Counted from the first letter of the stretch, positions 16,854 through 26,288 are shown. The stretch is 62,403 nucleotides of DNA from JANNVZ01 sp031418455 (GCA_031418455.1 JANOXJ010000131.1:1-62403); one strand, 5' to 3'. Notes: generated by a model from the sequence alone, not told the origin. Numbers and translations: made by a program.

Positions 16854-18680
16854 TTATTCATTGCAGATGTTGCCAAAATTGGAAAGGACTATAAGAAAAT
16901 CGGTCATGTCCACAATAAGGTCGTTGTTCAAATCACCTAAACAATTGGTGCCTGCACAATCCATAGCCCCAATTATGATGAACATATCGTTTATAGTTAT
17001 TACCAAATCGCCATCTAGGTCAGCGCACAGTGGTAGTTCCATTGGGTCTAATATGTCGTTACAATTGTTATCGGTATTGCTTTGCGTGCCTGGTGCATTG
17101 GGGTATACACTGGCATTTGTATCATCGCAGTCGTTGCTTTGGCTAATGTAATTTTCGGGTTGCGAGCATGAAACCACAAAGCTATTGGCATCGCCAAAAC
17201 CATCATTGTCAGCATCATGGTACCACACCTGTATGGGTTGCACACTTATGGCCACAGGCCTGGTGTAGGTGTTGAATAAGCCTTGCACGGCAATGTGGAA
17301 ATTTAGATTTTCATCAAAGAAATTAGATGTCGTAATTATAACATCGATAGTATCGGGTGCCTGTGCATTTAATAAATCATAGCTGGCTTGCGCATCGGCC
17401 GGCAAGCCGTTAAATGTTATAGAATAAGGTCCAGTAAAACCTTGTTTTAAAATAATTTGCACATGAACATCTTCATTGGCACATACCAAACTAGGGGCAA
17501 CTACTTCTATAAAATTGGGCTGTACTATAAACAGACCATTATATATATCAGTAAGCGGAATGACACCGCTATGAAAATAAGGATAGTTCATCCATTCTGA
17601 ATCGAAAGTAGCGCTGTTGCTCAGTGGATAATGGTCAAAGTAGGCAACCTGTTTTAATGTAGTGTCTGCTATGTTGGTTACATCTAATATCTGCAAACCT
17701 GCTGTATAGTTGCTCTGATAACTGAGGTTGCCCAGTATGTATTGATTATGGTCTATGGCTGCGGTGCTGCCATTGTGCACTCCCATAAATATGGGCGCAT
17801 CTAAATCATGCATATCCCAAATAAGTGTGCGTGTGGCTGCAAGTGCAAAATTCTGTTCGTCCAGTTCATCGTCCATAAGCAAGTAGCCACCATCTGGTGT
17901 TAAGCAGCCTTGGTGGCAGTATGCAGGATTAGGATATGCTGATGATGATATGAGTGTAATGTCAGATGGATTAGTAACATCTGCTACAATAAATAGAGTG
18001 GGAGCTGAGCCATTAAAACAAAAGGCAATGGTGCGGCCTATATAATCCTCATCGGGTCCGTTGTATAACTGCACCATGGCCTCGTGGGTGTAACCGCTAC
18101 CATCGTACCCACCTGCAATAACAGGAGCTAGGGGATTTTGAATATTGACCACATGTAGGCCTCCGCTATAGGTGTTGGTACCGCACGCAAAAAGATAACC
18201 TGAATTTTCGTCTATCACTAGAGAGTGGCACTTGCCAAATTGGTTGTAATGAGCTGTCTCCGCAAAAACGAGTGGTGGGTTTATCACATTGCGAAGCAGA
18301 GTAAGGTCAAATACCTGCAGTCCATGGCCACTAGCTTCGCTGCCCACAAAAAGGTAATTCTGATAAGTACGCAATGTGCGCCAAAGTGAGTTGGATGTGT
18401 GCGAAGGCAATCGGCCTAAGTATATTGGCTGTGTGGGTGTGCTAATGTCAAAAAATCCAACTCCTGTGCTCATTCCTAACAATGCATATTCGGTACCATC
18501 AAGCGGATCGGTCCAGCCCCACACCTCGTTAGTGCTTGCACCGCCTATTGTTTCAGGTGCTACGTGCGCTAGCAGGTCCACATTTTGACAAGGATATTCT
18601 CCTGCATAACCATCTTCACAAAGTGTTTGTGCCATGAACGATGCGGGAAAAAGAAACGACAATAGAATTACTAAACGCAT
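16854..18680 (-). CDS. Choice-of-anchor B (LVIVD-type) secreted protein with MopE-like and dockerin-like ends
   Basis: The signal peptide starts at the ATG at 18680 (M-R-L-V-I-L-L-S-F-L-F-P-A-S-F-M-A-Q); the 12 upstream in-frame codons look non-coding. Residues about 20-400 form a beta-propeller of the choice-of-anchor B family (N-E-V-W-G-W-T-D-P-L-D-G-T-E-Y-A, V-G-F-F-D-I-S-T-P-T-Q-P, C-H-S-L-V-I-D-E). Then comes a MopE-type Ca/metal unit (Y-H-D-A-D-N-D-G-F-G-D, D-C-D-D-T-N-A-S-V-Y-P-N-A). The end is a duplicated EF-hand/dockerin-like stretch (L-D-G-D-L-V-I-T-I-N-D and L-N-N-D-L-I-V-D-M-T-D). No normal T9SS sorting domain is visible, so its retention on the cell is unclear. Confidence 0.85.
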   Translation of the reverse strand: MRLVILLSFLFPASFMAQTLCEDGYAGEYPCQNVDLLAHVAPETIGGASTNEVWGWTDPLDGTEYALLGMSTGVGFFDISTPTQPIYLGRLPSHTSNSLWRTLRTYQNYLFVGSEASGHGLQVFDLTLLRNVINPPLVFAETAHYNQFGKCHSLVIDENSGYLFACGTNTYSGGLHVVNIQNPLAPVIAGGYDGSGYTHEAMVQLYNGPDEDYIGRTIAFCFNGSAPTLFIVADVTNPSDITLISSSAYPNPAYCHQGCLTPDGGYLLMDDELDEQNFALAATRTLIWDMHDLDAPIFMGVHNGSTAAIDHNQYILGNLSYQSNYTAGLQILDVTNIADTTLKQVAYFDHYPLSNSATFDSEWMNYPYFHSGVIPLTDIYNGLFIVQPNFIEVVAPSLVCANEDVHVQIILKQGFTGPYSITFNGLPADAQASYDLLNAQAPDTIDVIITTSNFFDENLNFHIAVQGLFNTYTRPVAISVQPIQVWYHDADNDGFGDANSFVVSCSQPENYISQSNDCDDTNASVYPNAPGTQSNTDNNCNDILDPMELPLCADLDGDLVITINDMFIIIGAMDCAGTNCLGDLNNDLIVDMTDFLIVLSNFGNICNE

Positions 18681-18863
18681 TTTTTTATATTGAATAATTG
18701 AGATGAAAAAGTGCATGCTAAATTAAGGTAACATTAAGCACGTAATGCATTGTAACATTAGTGCAGAATGGATTGCTGACCGAATTGTTGCTTATAGCTT
18801 TTGGTGTTTAATATTTTATTTTTTGTTAGAACAAATGGGACTTTTTAGCGGTTTCTTCACTGC

Positions 18864-19778
18864 ATGAAAATTATAATAAGTGGTGGCAGTGGTTTAGTTG
18901 GTTCACGGCTAATACCCATGCTTTTGCAACAAGGACACATGGTAGTAAATCTTACTACCAATAAGTCATTGACTAATGTATCCAAAAATGGAAGTGTAAA
19001 TTCCTATTGGAATCCGACTAAAAATGAAATAGACATAAACCAACTAAGTGGAATAGACGCGGTAATAAATCTTGCAGGATACTCTGTGGCCAACAAATGG
19101 ACTGATGCCAACAAGGATATAATGGTGCGCAGCAGAATAGATTCTACACGCACCTTAGTTTCTGCTTTGAGCAAGCATGGCATTACACCTAATGTTTTTA
19201 TTAGTGCAAGCGCGGCTGGTTACTACGTAGCATCTGATAAACCTATGGCTGAAAATGCCGCGGCAGGCATTGATTTTTTAGCTACATTAACCAAAGATTG
19301 GGAAGCAGAGTTGGAGCCTATGAAACAAACAGCTGTGCGCCTTGTGGTAATGCGAATAAGTGTTGTGCTAGATGCTAACGAAGGAGCTTTGGGCAAAATG
19401 ATTCCGTTTTTCAAACTTGGACTTGGCTCGGCTGTGGGCAGCGGCAAGCAACTAGTGTCGTGGATTCATTTAGATGATTTATGTGGTTTTATCCTTCATG
19501 CCATCAATACTGCAGATGTAAAAGGAGTATACAACCTGGCCTCGCCACAAGTGCTTACCAACAAAGCTTTTTCAGCTGGCATTGCCAAGGCTTTGCATAA
19601 GCCCTTTTTCTTGCCCAACATTCCTACATTTATTATTAAAATAATCTTTGGGCCTATGTCGGCATTGGTGTTGCAAAGCAGAAACTTGGACTCAAAGCGA
19701 CTGACCAATTCCGGTTATACTTTACAATTTTCTTCCATTGATAGTGCTTTAAGCCACATTTTTGCCCCAAAGAAATAA
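18864..19778 (+). CDS. TIGR01777-family NAD(P)-dependent oxidoreductase (YfcH-like)
   Basis: Atypical extended SDR/epimerase. The N-terminal Rossmann motif G-G-S-G-L-V-G-S-R-L begins at residue 7. I-D-A-V-I-N-L-A-G-Y-S-V-A and K-D-I-M-V-R-S-R-I-D-S-T-R are family signatures. The segment S-A-A-G-Y-Y replaces the usual YxxxK region, and W-I-H-L-D-D-L-C-G-F follows. The C-terminal DUF1731-type helix pair ends the protein at 304 residues. The exact substrate of the family is unknown. Only 5 bp separate it from the photolyase gene, so the two are surely co-transcribed. Confidence 0.92.
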   Translation: MKIIISGGSGLVGSRLIPMLLQQGHMVVNLTTNKSLTNVSKNGSVNSYWNPTKNEIDINQLSGIDAVINLAGYSVANKWTDANKDIMVRSRIDSTRTLVSALSKHGITPNVFISASAAGYYVASDKPMAENAAAGIDFLATLTKDWEAELEPMKQTAVRLVVMRISVVLDANEGALGKMIPFFKLGLGSAVGSGKQLVSWIHLDDLCGFILHAINTADVKGVYNLASPQVLTNKAFSAGIAKALHKPFFLPNIPTFIIKIIFGPMSALVLQSRNLDSKRLTNSGYTLQFSSIDSALSHIFAPKK

Positions 19779-19783
19779 TAGGC

Positions 19784-21088
19784 ATGAAAGAAGAAATAGT
19801 GGTAATGTGGTTTAGACGCGATTTGAGATTGGATGACAATGCAGCACTTTACAGAGCGCTAAAGTCTGGTGCGCGCGTATTGCCAATATTTATTTTCGAT
19901 TCCAACATTTTAGACGCGCTTTCTTCAAAGCAAGATGCGCGTGTTACCTTCATTCATCAGGAGGTGGCAAGGTTAAAAATGGATCTTGAAAAGATGGGCT
20001 CTTCTTTACTCACTTTTAATACTACGCCAGTACAGGCTTTTAGCCAATTGCTGAAAGATTATAATGTAACAAAAGTGTTTAGCAATCGCGACTATGAAAC
20101 ATACGCGCAGCAGCGCGACAGAGAAATATTTGAGCTGTTGGCTAAATCTAATATTGAATTTAAAGGCGCCAAAGACCACGTGATTTTTGAAAAAGATGAA
20201 GTGACAAAAGATGATGGAAAGCCCTATACCGTGTTTACTCCATACAGCAAAAAGTGGAAGGCAAAACTGAATGAATACTATATAAAGCCCTATTCTACAG
20301 AAAAGTATTTTAAAAACTTGTTGCCATGCAAGCCGCTTAAAATGCACACATTGGCCGAAATGGGATTTGATAAATCTGAATTAGATTTTCCTGGGCGCAA
20401 GGCCAATATAGACATCATTAAGAACTACGAAAAGTATAGAGATATTCCTTCAATGGCTGGTACTTCGCGCTTGTCGTTGCATTTAAGGTTTGGCACCATA
20501 AGTATTCGCAAGCTTACTGCAATTGCAAAACAGCAAAGCGAAAAATGGCTCAACGAACTTATTTGGCGAGATTTCTATCAGATGATTTTGTGGCATTTTC
20601 CGCACACTGAAAAAGATAGTTTTAAGCCACAATACGACCGTATAGAATGGGTAAATAATGAAGAGCACTTTAAGAAATGGTGCGCAGGCACTACAGGCTA
20701 CCCAATAGTAGATGCGGGCATGCGCGAATTGAATGCCACAGGTTTTATGCATAATAGAGTGCGCATGGTGGTAGCAAGTTTTCTTACCAAACATTTATTG
20801 ATAGACTGGCGCTGGGGCGAAAAATATTTTGCAGAAAAGTTGTTGGATTATGAATGTGCAAGCAACATAGGTGGCTGGCAGTGGGCTGCAGGTTGTGGTT
20901 GCGATGCAGCGCCTTATTTCCGCATATTCAATCCCGAAAGTCAAACCCAAAAATTTGATCCGGAATTTAAATACATCAAAAAGTGGGTACCTGAGTATGG
21001 TACGCTAAAATATCCGCTGCCTGTAGTGGACCATAAACTGGCGCGCGAACGTTGTTTGGAAACATACAAGAAAGCAGTAAAGGCTTAA
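19784..21088 (+). CDS. phrB: Deoxyribodipyrimidine photolyase (class I CPD type)
   Basis: Light-driven FAD enzyme that splits cyclobutane pyrimidine dimers. The N-terminal photolyase alpha/beta domain begins V-V-M-W-F-R-R-D-L-R-L-D-D-N. The FAD domain contains S-R-L-S-L-H-L-R-F-G-T-I-S, the DNA-facing E-L-I-W-R-D-F-Y, G-Y-P-I-V-D-A-G-M-R-E-L, H-N-R-V-R-M-V-V-A-S-F-L-T-K and the D-A-A-P-Y-F-R-I-F-N-P block. Trp residues of the electron-transfer chain are present. At 434 residues it is slightly shorter than E. coli PhrB. It is second in an apparent operon after the TIGR01777 gene. A cryptochrome-like role is possible but less likely with all repair residues intact. Confidence 0.93.
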   Translation: MKEEIVVMWFRRDLRLDDNAALYRALKSGARVLPIFIFDSNILDALSSKQDARVTFIHQEVARLKMDLEKMGSSLLTFNTTPVQAFSQLLKDYNVTKVFSNRDYETYAQQRDREIFELLAKSNIEFKGAKDHVIFEKDEVTKDDGKPYTVFTPYSKKWKAKLNEYYIKPYSTEKYFKNLLPCKPLKMHTLAEMGFDKSELDFPGRKANIDIIKNYEKYRDIPSMAGTSRLSLHLRFGTISIRKLTAIAKQQSEKWLNELIWRDFYQMILWHFPHTEKDSFKPQYDRIEWVNNEEHFKKWCAGTTGYPIVDAGMRELNATGFMHNRVRMVVASFLTKHLLIDWRWGEKYFAEKLLDYECASNIGGWQWAAGCGCDAAPYFRIFNPESQTQKFDPEFKYIKKWVPEYGTLKYPLPVVDHKLARERCLETYKKAVKA

Positions 21089-21127
21089 ATGCCATTACAA
21101 CATTAAGAAAGCAAAGGGTATAAGGTT

Positions 21128-21135
21128 TACCTTCG
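21128..21135 (+). promoter_or_regulatory. -7 promoter box (TACCTTCG) of rsmE
   Basis: Matches TAnnTTTG with C for the third T. It ends only 5 nt before the rsmE ATG, so a transcript starting about 7 nt downstream would begin at or next to the start codon, i.e. leaderless. No good -33 TTTG was found. Confidence 0.35.
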
Positions 21136-21140
21136 CCACC

Positions 21141-21848
21141 ATGTATCTTTTTTACAATTCGCAAGCTACACCAGGAGCCACAGTGCTGCTAGATGCAGGC
21201 GAGGCTGTGCACATAGCCAAGGTGCTACGCAAAAAGGAGGGCGACACCCTGCAACTTACTGATGGTAAGGGTAAGCTTTATGAAGGCACGCTGCATCTTT
21301 CCAAACGCGAGGCAGCAGTGGTTCTCAAATCATTCGAAATAAAACCTCCGCGCAAGCAAATATTAGAACTAGCCATAGCGCCTACTAAAAATCAGGACAG
21401 GTTGGAGTGGTTTATAGAAAAAGCTGTAGAGATAGGGGTGGAGAAGATTACGCTTTTGCATTGCGAACATTCTGAGCGCGTACACATACGCGAGGAGCGC
21501 CTGCACAGGGTGGCAGCAGCCGCCATGAAACAAAGTTTAAAGTTTTATTTGCCTGAAATAACTGCACCAATTGAATTTAAAAAATGGGTTGCACAGGCCA
21601 ATCAGTCCAACAGATGCATAGCTCATTGCCATGCAGATGTTGAAAAAGTTTTTCTGCAAAATGCGCTAAAAGGCCACGCTCATAGCGCTATAGCCATAGG
21701 TCCTGAAGGCGATTTTTCGGTAAATGAAGTTAACTTAGCCCACACACATGGTTTTGTTTCGGTAAGTTTAGGCCACGCCAGACTGCGCACCGAAACTGCA
21801 GCTATGTGCGCTGTGCATACTTTTGAGTTAGTTCATCAGTTGCCCTAA
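21141..21848 (+). CDS. rsmE: 16S rRNA (uracil-1498-N3)-methyltransferase
   Basis: SPOUT-class enzyme that uses SAM to methylate U1498 of 16S rRNA. The N-terminal PUA-like domain (H-I-A-K-V-L-R-K-K-E-G-D-T-L) is followed by the knot domain: I-A-P-T-K-N-Q-D-R-L-E-W-F-I-E-K-A-V-E-I-G-V, S-E-R-V near residue 117, A-I-G-P-E-G-D-F-S-V-N-E-V and the SAM-binding V-S-L-G-H-A-R-L-R-T-E-T-A. Complete at 235 residues. It lies 52 bp after phrB and 20 bp before the AI-2E-type permease gene. Confidence 0.95.
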   Translation: MYLFYNSQATPGATVLLDAGEAVHIAKVLRKKEGDTLQLTDGKGKLYEGTLHLSKREAAVVLKSFEIKPPRKQILELAIAPTKNQDRLEWFIEKAVEIGVEKITLLHCEHSERVHIREERLHRVAAAAMKQSLKFYLPEITAPIEFKKWVAQANQSNRCIAHCHADVEKVFLQNALKGHAHSAIAIGPEGDFSVNEVNLAHTHGFVSVSLGHARLRTETAAMCAVHTFELVHQLP

Positions 21849-21868
21849 TGCCTAACTAAAAAAACTCT

Positions 21869-22999
21869 ATGAACACCGAAAAACACAATCCTACACGAAC
21901 ACTCACCACACTGCTTATTTTATTTTGCATAGTGCTGCTACTCTATGTGCTTAAGCCGGTTCTTATGCCATTATTGTTCGCTATTCTGCTAGCAGCCATT
22001 GTATTTCCGGTAGTTAATTTTTTGCTGAAAAGGTGTCATCTGGGTCATGGGCTTACATCGCTATTGGGTGTTTTAATTATTAGTTTTTTTGTTATTTCTG
22101 CTATAGTTATTGTCTTCAACCAATTCAATAAATTCAGTGCGGATAGTCAATTATATATCGATAAGTTCTCAGAAATATATTATGGGTCCATTAATTATTT
22201 AGAAGATAATACCATAGTAGATGTTACTTTTTTCAGAAACCTAGAGATGCCTCAGTTCAGCACTATTTGGGCAAAGTCTGGTGACAGTATAACTTCTGTA
22301 TTTTCATCAGCTTCTTCATTTGTAGGCGACATGCTTATGGTGCCGCTATACATGTTTTTTATTCTTTTCTATCGCACATTTCTTATAGAGTTTGTGTACA
22401 GGGCATTCCCCACTATTTCGCACGAACGTATGAATGCTGTGCTAGGCGGTTTGTACGATGTAGTGCAGAATTATTTAAGAGGCCTTTTGCTAGTTATGTT
22501 CATAGTAGGGCTGCTCAATAGCATAGGGTTGCTCATTCTGGGTGTAGACAATGCCGTGTTCTTTGGGTTTTTAGCAGCTTCGCTTATGCTTATACCATAT
22601 ATAGGAATTTTTATTGGCTCTTTGCTACCTGCACTGGTGGCGCTTGTTACCAAAGATTCTTATTGGTATGCCGTGGGAGTTATAGGCATATTTGCTTTTG
22701 TCCAGTTTCTCGAAAGTAATTTTATAACACCTAAAATTACCGGAAGTAAAATGAGCATGAATGCTTTTATTTCCATTGTATCGTTGTTTGTTTTCGGTAT
22801 ACTTTGGGGCACTATTGGATTAGTGTTAGCGCTTCCGCTTACAGCCATGCTCAAAGTAATTTTTGACCATAGCGATAGTTTAAAAGCATGGGGTTTTCTC
22901 ATAGGTGAAACAGAAGATTATCATACTAAAAAAAGCAGTATGCGCTGGATGAATATGCGCATGAAACATTTTAAAAAAGAGACAGGACCAAATCCATAA
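21869..22999 (+). CDS. AI-2E family (PerM/YdiK-type) membrane transporter
   Basis: Inner-membrane protein with about eight hydrophobic segments. Two tight pairs lie at the N-terminus (T-L-L-I-L-F-C-I-V-L-L-L-Y-V-L and the following A-I-L-L-A-A-I-V-F-P-V-V). A soluble middle region (residues about 90-145) and the C-terminal block Y-I-G-I-F-I-G-S-L-L-P-A-L-V-A-L and V-Q-F-L-E-S-N-F-I-T-P-K-I-T-G-S-K follow. These are the family signatures. Members export varied solutes or act as Na+/H+ antiporters; transport of autoinducer-2 itself should not be assumed. It follows rsmE by 20 bp. Confidence 0.92.
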   Translation: MNTEKHNPTRTLTTLLILFCIVLLLYVLKPVLMPLLFAILLAAIVFPVVNFLLKRCHLGHGLTSLLGVLIISFFVISAIVIVFNQFNKFSADSQLYIDKFSEIYYGSINYLEDNTIVDVTFFRNLEMPQFSTIWAKSGDSITSVFSSASSFVGDMLMVPLYMFFILFYRTFLIEFVYRAFPTISHERMNAVLGGLYDVVQNYLRGLLLVMFIVGLLNSIGLLILGVDNAVFFGFLAASLMLIPYIGIFIGSLLPALVALVTKDSYWYAVGVIGIFAFVQFLESNFITPKITGSKMSMNAFISIVSLFVFGILWGTIGLVLALPLTAMLKVIFDHSDSLKAWGFLIGETEDYHTKKSSMRWMNMRMKHFKKETGPNP

Positions 23000-23076
23000 A
23001 GTCTAAAAATAGGTTTAGGATAAATTCCGAAAATGAAAAAATATAACTGTTACATCAAACGGATTATTGGAGAAAT

Positions 23077-24225
23077 ATGAAATCATTTTATTCAAAAAAT
23101 TTTAGATTAGGCATATTAGGTGGCGGCCAGTTAGGACGCATGTTTATACAAGAGGCTATGAACTACGATGTGCGCATTTCGGTGTTAGACCCCGCAGCCG
23201 ATGCGCCTTGCAGTGCTTATGCGCACGAGTTTGTACAGGGCAGTTTCAACGATTTTGAAACAGTACATAAGTTTGGTAAAAATTTGGACGTGCTTACCAT
23301 AGAAATAGAGCATGTTAACATTGAAGCTCTGGAGGCCTTGCACAGCGAAGGAGTTAAAATTTTTCCCACGCCTGCTTCGCTTCGCATTGTGCAAGACAAG
23401 GGTTTGCAAAAAGAATTTTATGAAAAAAACGGAATTGCCACAGCACCATTTGTGCTAATAAATAACAAAGAAGAAATTTTAAATTATCAGCACAAATTTC
23501 CCCTTATGCAAAAAATGCGCAAGGGCGGATACGATGGCAAAGGAGTGCAGGTGCTTCGGCATGAGGGCGACTTGCAAGCAGCATTTAATGTGCCTTCGGT
23601 GCTGGAACAAATGATAGATTTTGAAAAAGAAATTTCATTAATTATTGCCCGAAATGAAGTGGGAGAAATAGCCACATTTCCGCTTGTAGAGATGGAATTT
23701 AATGCGGAGGCCAACTTGGTGGAGTTTCTGCACAGTCCGGCTAATGTGTCGGCACAAGTGGAGGAGCAGGCTATGCAATTGGCTAAACTAATAGTAGAAA
23801 AATTGAATTTTGTAGGGCTACTCGCAGTGGAAATGTTTGTAGATAAAGACGGCAAGGTGTGGGTAAATGAAATAGCACCGCGCCCTCACAATAGTGGGCA
23901 TCATACTATCGAGGCTTGCATAACATCGCAATACGAGCAGCATTTGCGCAGCATTCTCAACTTGCCACTTGGCGCTACTGCACTCGTAAATCCAGCTGTT
24001 ATGATAAATCTACTTGGCGAAAAAAATCATACCGGACCTGTTCATTATCATGGTTTAGATGAAGCCATGAAAATGTCTGGCGTGCATATACATTTATATG
24101 GTAAGTCAGACACTAAGCCTTTTAGAAAAATGGGCCATGTTACTTGCACTGCAGCTACTCTGGAAGCAGCTATTACCACAGCGCGCAAAGTAGCATCCAT
24201 GATTAAAGTAGTCTCGCAAGCCTAA
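23077..24225 (+). CDS. purK: 5-(carboxyamino)imidazole ribonucleotide synthase
   Basis: ATP-grasp enzyme of purine synthesis that converts AIR, bicarbonate and ATP to N5-CAIR. N-terminal G-I-L-G-G-G-Q-L-G-R-M-F (residue 13 onward), T-I-E-I-E-H-V-N, then the ATP-grasp core K-M-R-K-G-G-Y-D-G-K-G-V-Q-V and V-G-L-L-A-V-E-M-F-V-D, and the signature N-E-I-A-P-R-P-H-N-S-G-H-H-T-I-E-A-C. 382 residues, full length. It stands alone here without purE. purM lies 35 kb away in the same window. Confidence 0.96.
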   Translation: MKSFYSKNFRLGILGGGQLGRMFIQEAMNYDVRISVLDPAADAPCSAYAHEFVQGSFNDFETVHKFGKNLDVLTIEIEHVNIEALEALHSEGVKIFPTPASLRIVQDKGLQKEFYEKNGIATAPFVLINNKEEILNYQHKFPLMQKMRKGGYDGKGVQVLRHEGDLQAAFNVPSVLEQMIDFEKEISLIIARNEVGEIATFPLVEMEFNAEANLVEFLHSPANVSAQVEEQAMQLAKLIVEKLNFVGLLAVEMFVDKDGKVWVNEIAPRPHNSGHHTIEACITSQYEQHLRSILNLPLGATALVNPAVMINLLGEKNHTGPVHYHGLDEAMKMSGVHIHLYGKSDTKPFRKMGHVTCTAATLEAAITTARKVASMIKVVSQA

Positions 24226-24384
24226 GATGGCTCACTTGTAAGTATCATCAAATTGTCACATTCTGCTCCTAGGGCGGTGTATTCTCATAAGAATGCTATG
24301 CCTTGCCATTGCATACAAGTATCATTGCACTCGCAATATTTTTTTTGAGCAGATATAATTTTATTTAATAATAAGGAAGTAGTA

Positions 24385-26229
24385 ATGGCAAGTACTGATA
24401 ACACTAACCAAGAGAAGAAAAAAATAACCAAGGCCGGACTTAGCAAGGCTTTTGGTGTTTTTAATTATTTGAAACCCTATGCGTTTCTTTTTGCTATTGG
24501 TCTGCTATTATTAGTAGTTTCAGGTCTTTTGGTCATAGTCATTACCGCATTGCTTGGCCAGTTGGTTAGCCCTGCCATGGGCAATTTGCCGGGCGGTGCC
24601 ATCACACAAAATATTGTGGCCAAACTGCACATTGCCCAATCTTGGGGCAACACAGGTATGGTGCTTACGGCTTTGGTAGGTTTACTCATTATACAGGGTG
24701 TGTTCAGTTTTTTCAGAATTTATATATTCTCATATGTTACAGAAAATGCTATGCTGGCCTTGCGCAACGATGCATACAGCACCATTATAAGAATGCCAAT
24801 GCAGTTTTTTAACGAACGCAGAGTAGGCGATTTAAGTAGCCGATTAAGCAGCGATATTACTACGGTGCAAGAAACGCTTACTACCACCTTTGCTGAGTTT
24901 ATAAGGCAGACAGTCATAATTGTAGTAGGTCTTGGTTGGCTTGTTTCATATTCATACAAGCTCACATTGGTAATGCTTTGCACACTGCCTGTAATGATTA
25001 TAGTGATGGTGCTCTTTGGCAGATACATACGCAAATTGGGCAAAAACACGCAAGACAAGGTGGCCGAAAGCAGCGTTATTGTCAACGAGTCGCTTACAGG
25101 AATAGTAAATGTAAAAAGCTTTGCAAATGAGCGATATGAAATCAACCGCTTTCTAGATAGCATACGCACTATAAAGGCAATAGCCATGCGCAGTGCGGTA
25201 TGGCGTGGCATGTTTGGCACATTCATTATCATTTTCTTATTTGGTGCCTTAGGCCTTGTAATGGGTGTCGGCAAGCATTTAGAAGATATAGGGGAGTTGG
25301 CCCCTGGCATACTTAGCCAGTTTGTATTTATTACAGGCTTGGTGGCCGGCAGTATTGGCGGTCTTGCTGCCCAAATGGGCACCTTGCAGCGCAGCATTGG
25401 CACTATAGAAAGTGTTATGGAAATATTGAGTTTTAAAACCGAAGCCATTGACATTAACGCATCTGAAAAACCAAAGACTTTAAAAGGAGAGGTTACTTTT
25501 AATAACGTGAGTTTTCATTACCCATCTAGGCCCGATATTGGGGTGCTGCGCAATGTCTCATTCCAGGCTGGCGAGGGGCAGCAAATAGCGCTTGTTGGGT
25601 CCAGTGGTTCGGGCAAAAGCACCATAGCTGCCTTGTTGCAGCAGTTTTATTTGCCTGATAATGGTGCTGTTCTTTTTGACGGTAAGCCGGCAAGTAATTA
25701 TACACTCACTGAGTTGCGCAGCCAAACCGCCTTTGTGCCACAGGAGGTTATACTTTTTGGTGGCACTATTAGAGAAAATATTGCCTATGGCCGACCAGGT
25801 GCGTCTAGCGAAGAGATAAGACAGGCGGCTAAAAAAGCCAATGCCCTTGATTTTATTGAATCGTTTCCAGAGAAAATGGAAACTGTAGTAGGGGAACGCG
25901 GCATTCAACTTAGCGGTGGTCAGCGTCAGCGCATAGCCATAGCCAGGGCCGTATTGCGCAATCCTACCATACTTATACTGGACGAGGCCACCAGCTCGCT
26001 CGACAGTGAAAGCGAAAAGCAAGTGCAAGATGCTTTGGACCTGCTTATGAAGGGTCGCACCAGCATTGTTATAGCACATAGGCTCTCCACCATTCGCAAT
26101 GCAGACAAGATAATAGTGTTGGAGCAAGGCACCATAAAGGAAGAAGGCACACACGAACAATTGTTGGCCCGCGAAAATGGTGTGTATAAAAGGCTCAATG
26201 ATTTTCAATTTGAAAGCACACAATCGTAA
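24385..26229 (+). CDS. ABC exporter, fused membrane and ATPase domains (MsbA-like)
   Basis: Homodimeric type IV ABC exporter. Six membrane segments occupy residues about 32-330. The nucleotide-binding domain has Walker A G-S-S-G-S-G-K-S-T (405-413), Q-loop V-P-Q-E, signature L-S-G-G-Q-R-Q-R (about 509), Walker B I-L-I-L-D-E-A-T-S-S-L-D (about 528) and the H-loop I-V-I-A-H-R-L-S-T. Full length at 614 residues. Relatives export lipid A precursors, other lipids or drugs; nothing here fixes the substrate. It is separated from purK by 159 bp with no recognisable gene, and from the E2 gene by 59 bp. Confidence 0.93.
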   Translation: MASTDNTNQEKKKITKAGLSKAFGVFNYLKPYAFLFAIGLLLLVVSGLLVIVITALLGQLVSPAMGNLPGGAITQNIVAKLHIAQSWGNTGMVLTALVGLLIIQGVFSFFRIYIFSYVTENAMLALRNDAYSTIIRMPMQFFNERRVGDLSSRLSSDITTVQETLTTTFAEFIRQTVIIVVGLGWLVSYSYKLTLVMLCTLPVMIIVMVLFGRYIRKLGKNTQDKVAESSVIVNESLTGIVNVKSFANERYEINRFLDSIRTIKAIAMRSAVWRGMFGTFIIIFLFGALGLVMGVGKHLEDIGELAPGILSQFVFITGLVAGSIGGLAAQMGTLQRSIGTIESVMEILSFKTEAIDINASEKPKTLKGEVTFNNVSFHYPSRPDIGVLRNVSFQAGEGQQIALVGSSGSGKSTIAALLQQFYLPDNGAVLFDGKPASNYTLTELRSQTAFVPQEVILFGGTIRENIAYGRPGASSEEIRQAAKKANALDFIESFPEKMETVVGERGIQLSGGQRQRIAIARAVLRNPTILILDEATSSLDSESEKQVQDALDLLMKGRTSIVIAHRLSTIRNADKIIVLEQGTIKEEGTHEQLLARENGVYKRLNDFQFESTQS

Positions 26230-26250
26230 GTATGATTAGCGAGTAGTACA

Positions 26251-26258
26251 TACATTCG
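26251..26258 (+). promoter_or_regulatory. -7 promoter box (TACATTCG) of the E2 gene
   Basis: TAnnTTCG variant of the -7 element, 30 nt before the ATG at 26289. No clear TTTG occurs at the expected -33 distance. Confidence 0.35.
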
Positions 26259-26288
26259 CACCCTTATTTATATAGAACTACCATTTAC

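Noticed and set aside
24720..25454. 244-codon open frame opposite the ABC exporter
   Set aside because: Lies wholly inside a well-supported gene, has low-complexity Ser/Thr/Ile composition and no domain; a shadow frame.
25558..26223. 221-codon open frame opposite the ABC ATPase domain
   Set aside because: Antisense to Walker A through H-loop; composition is not protein-like.
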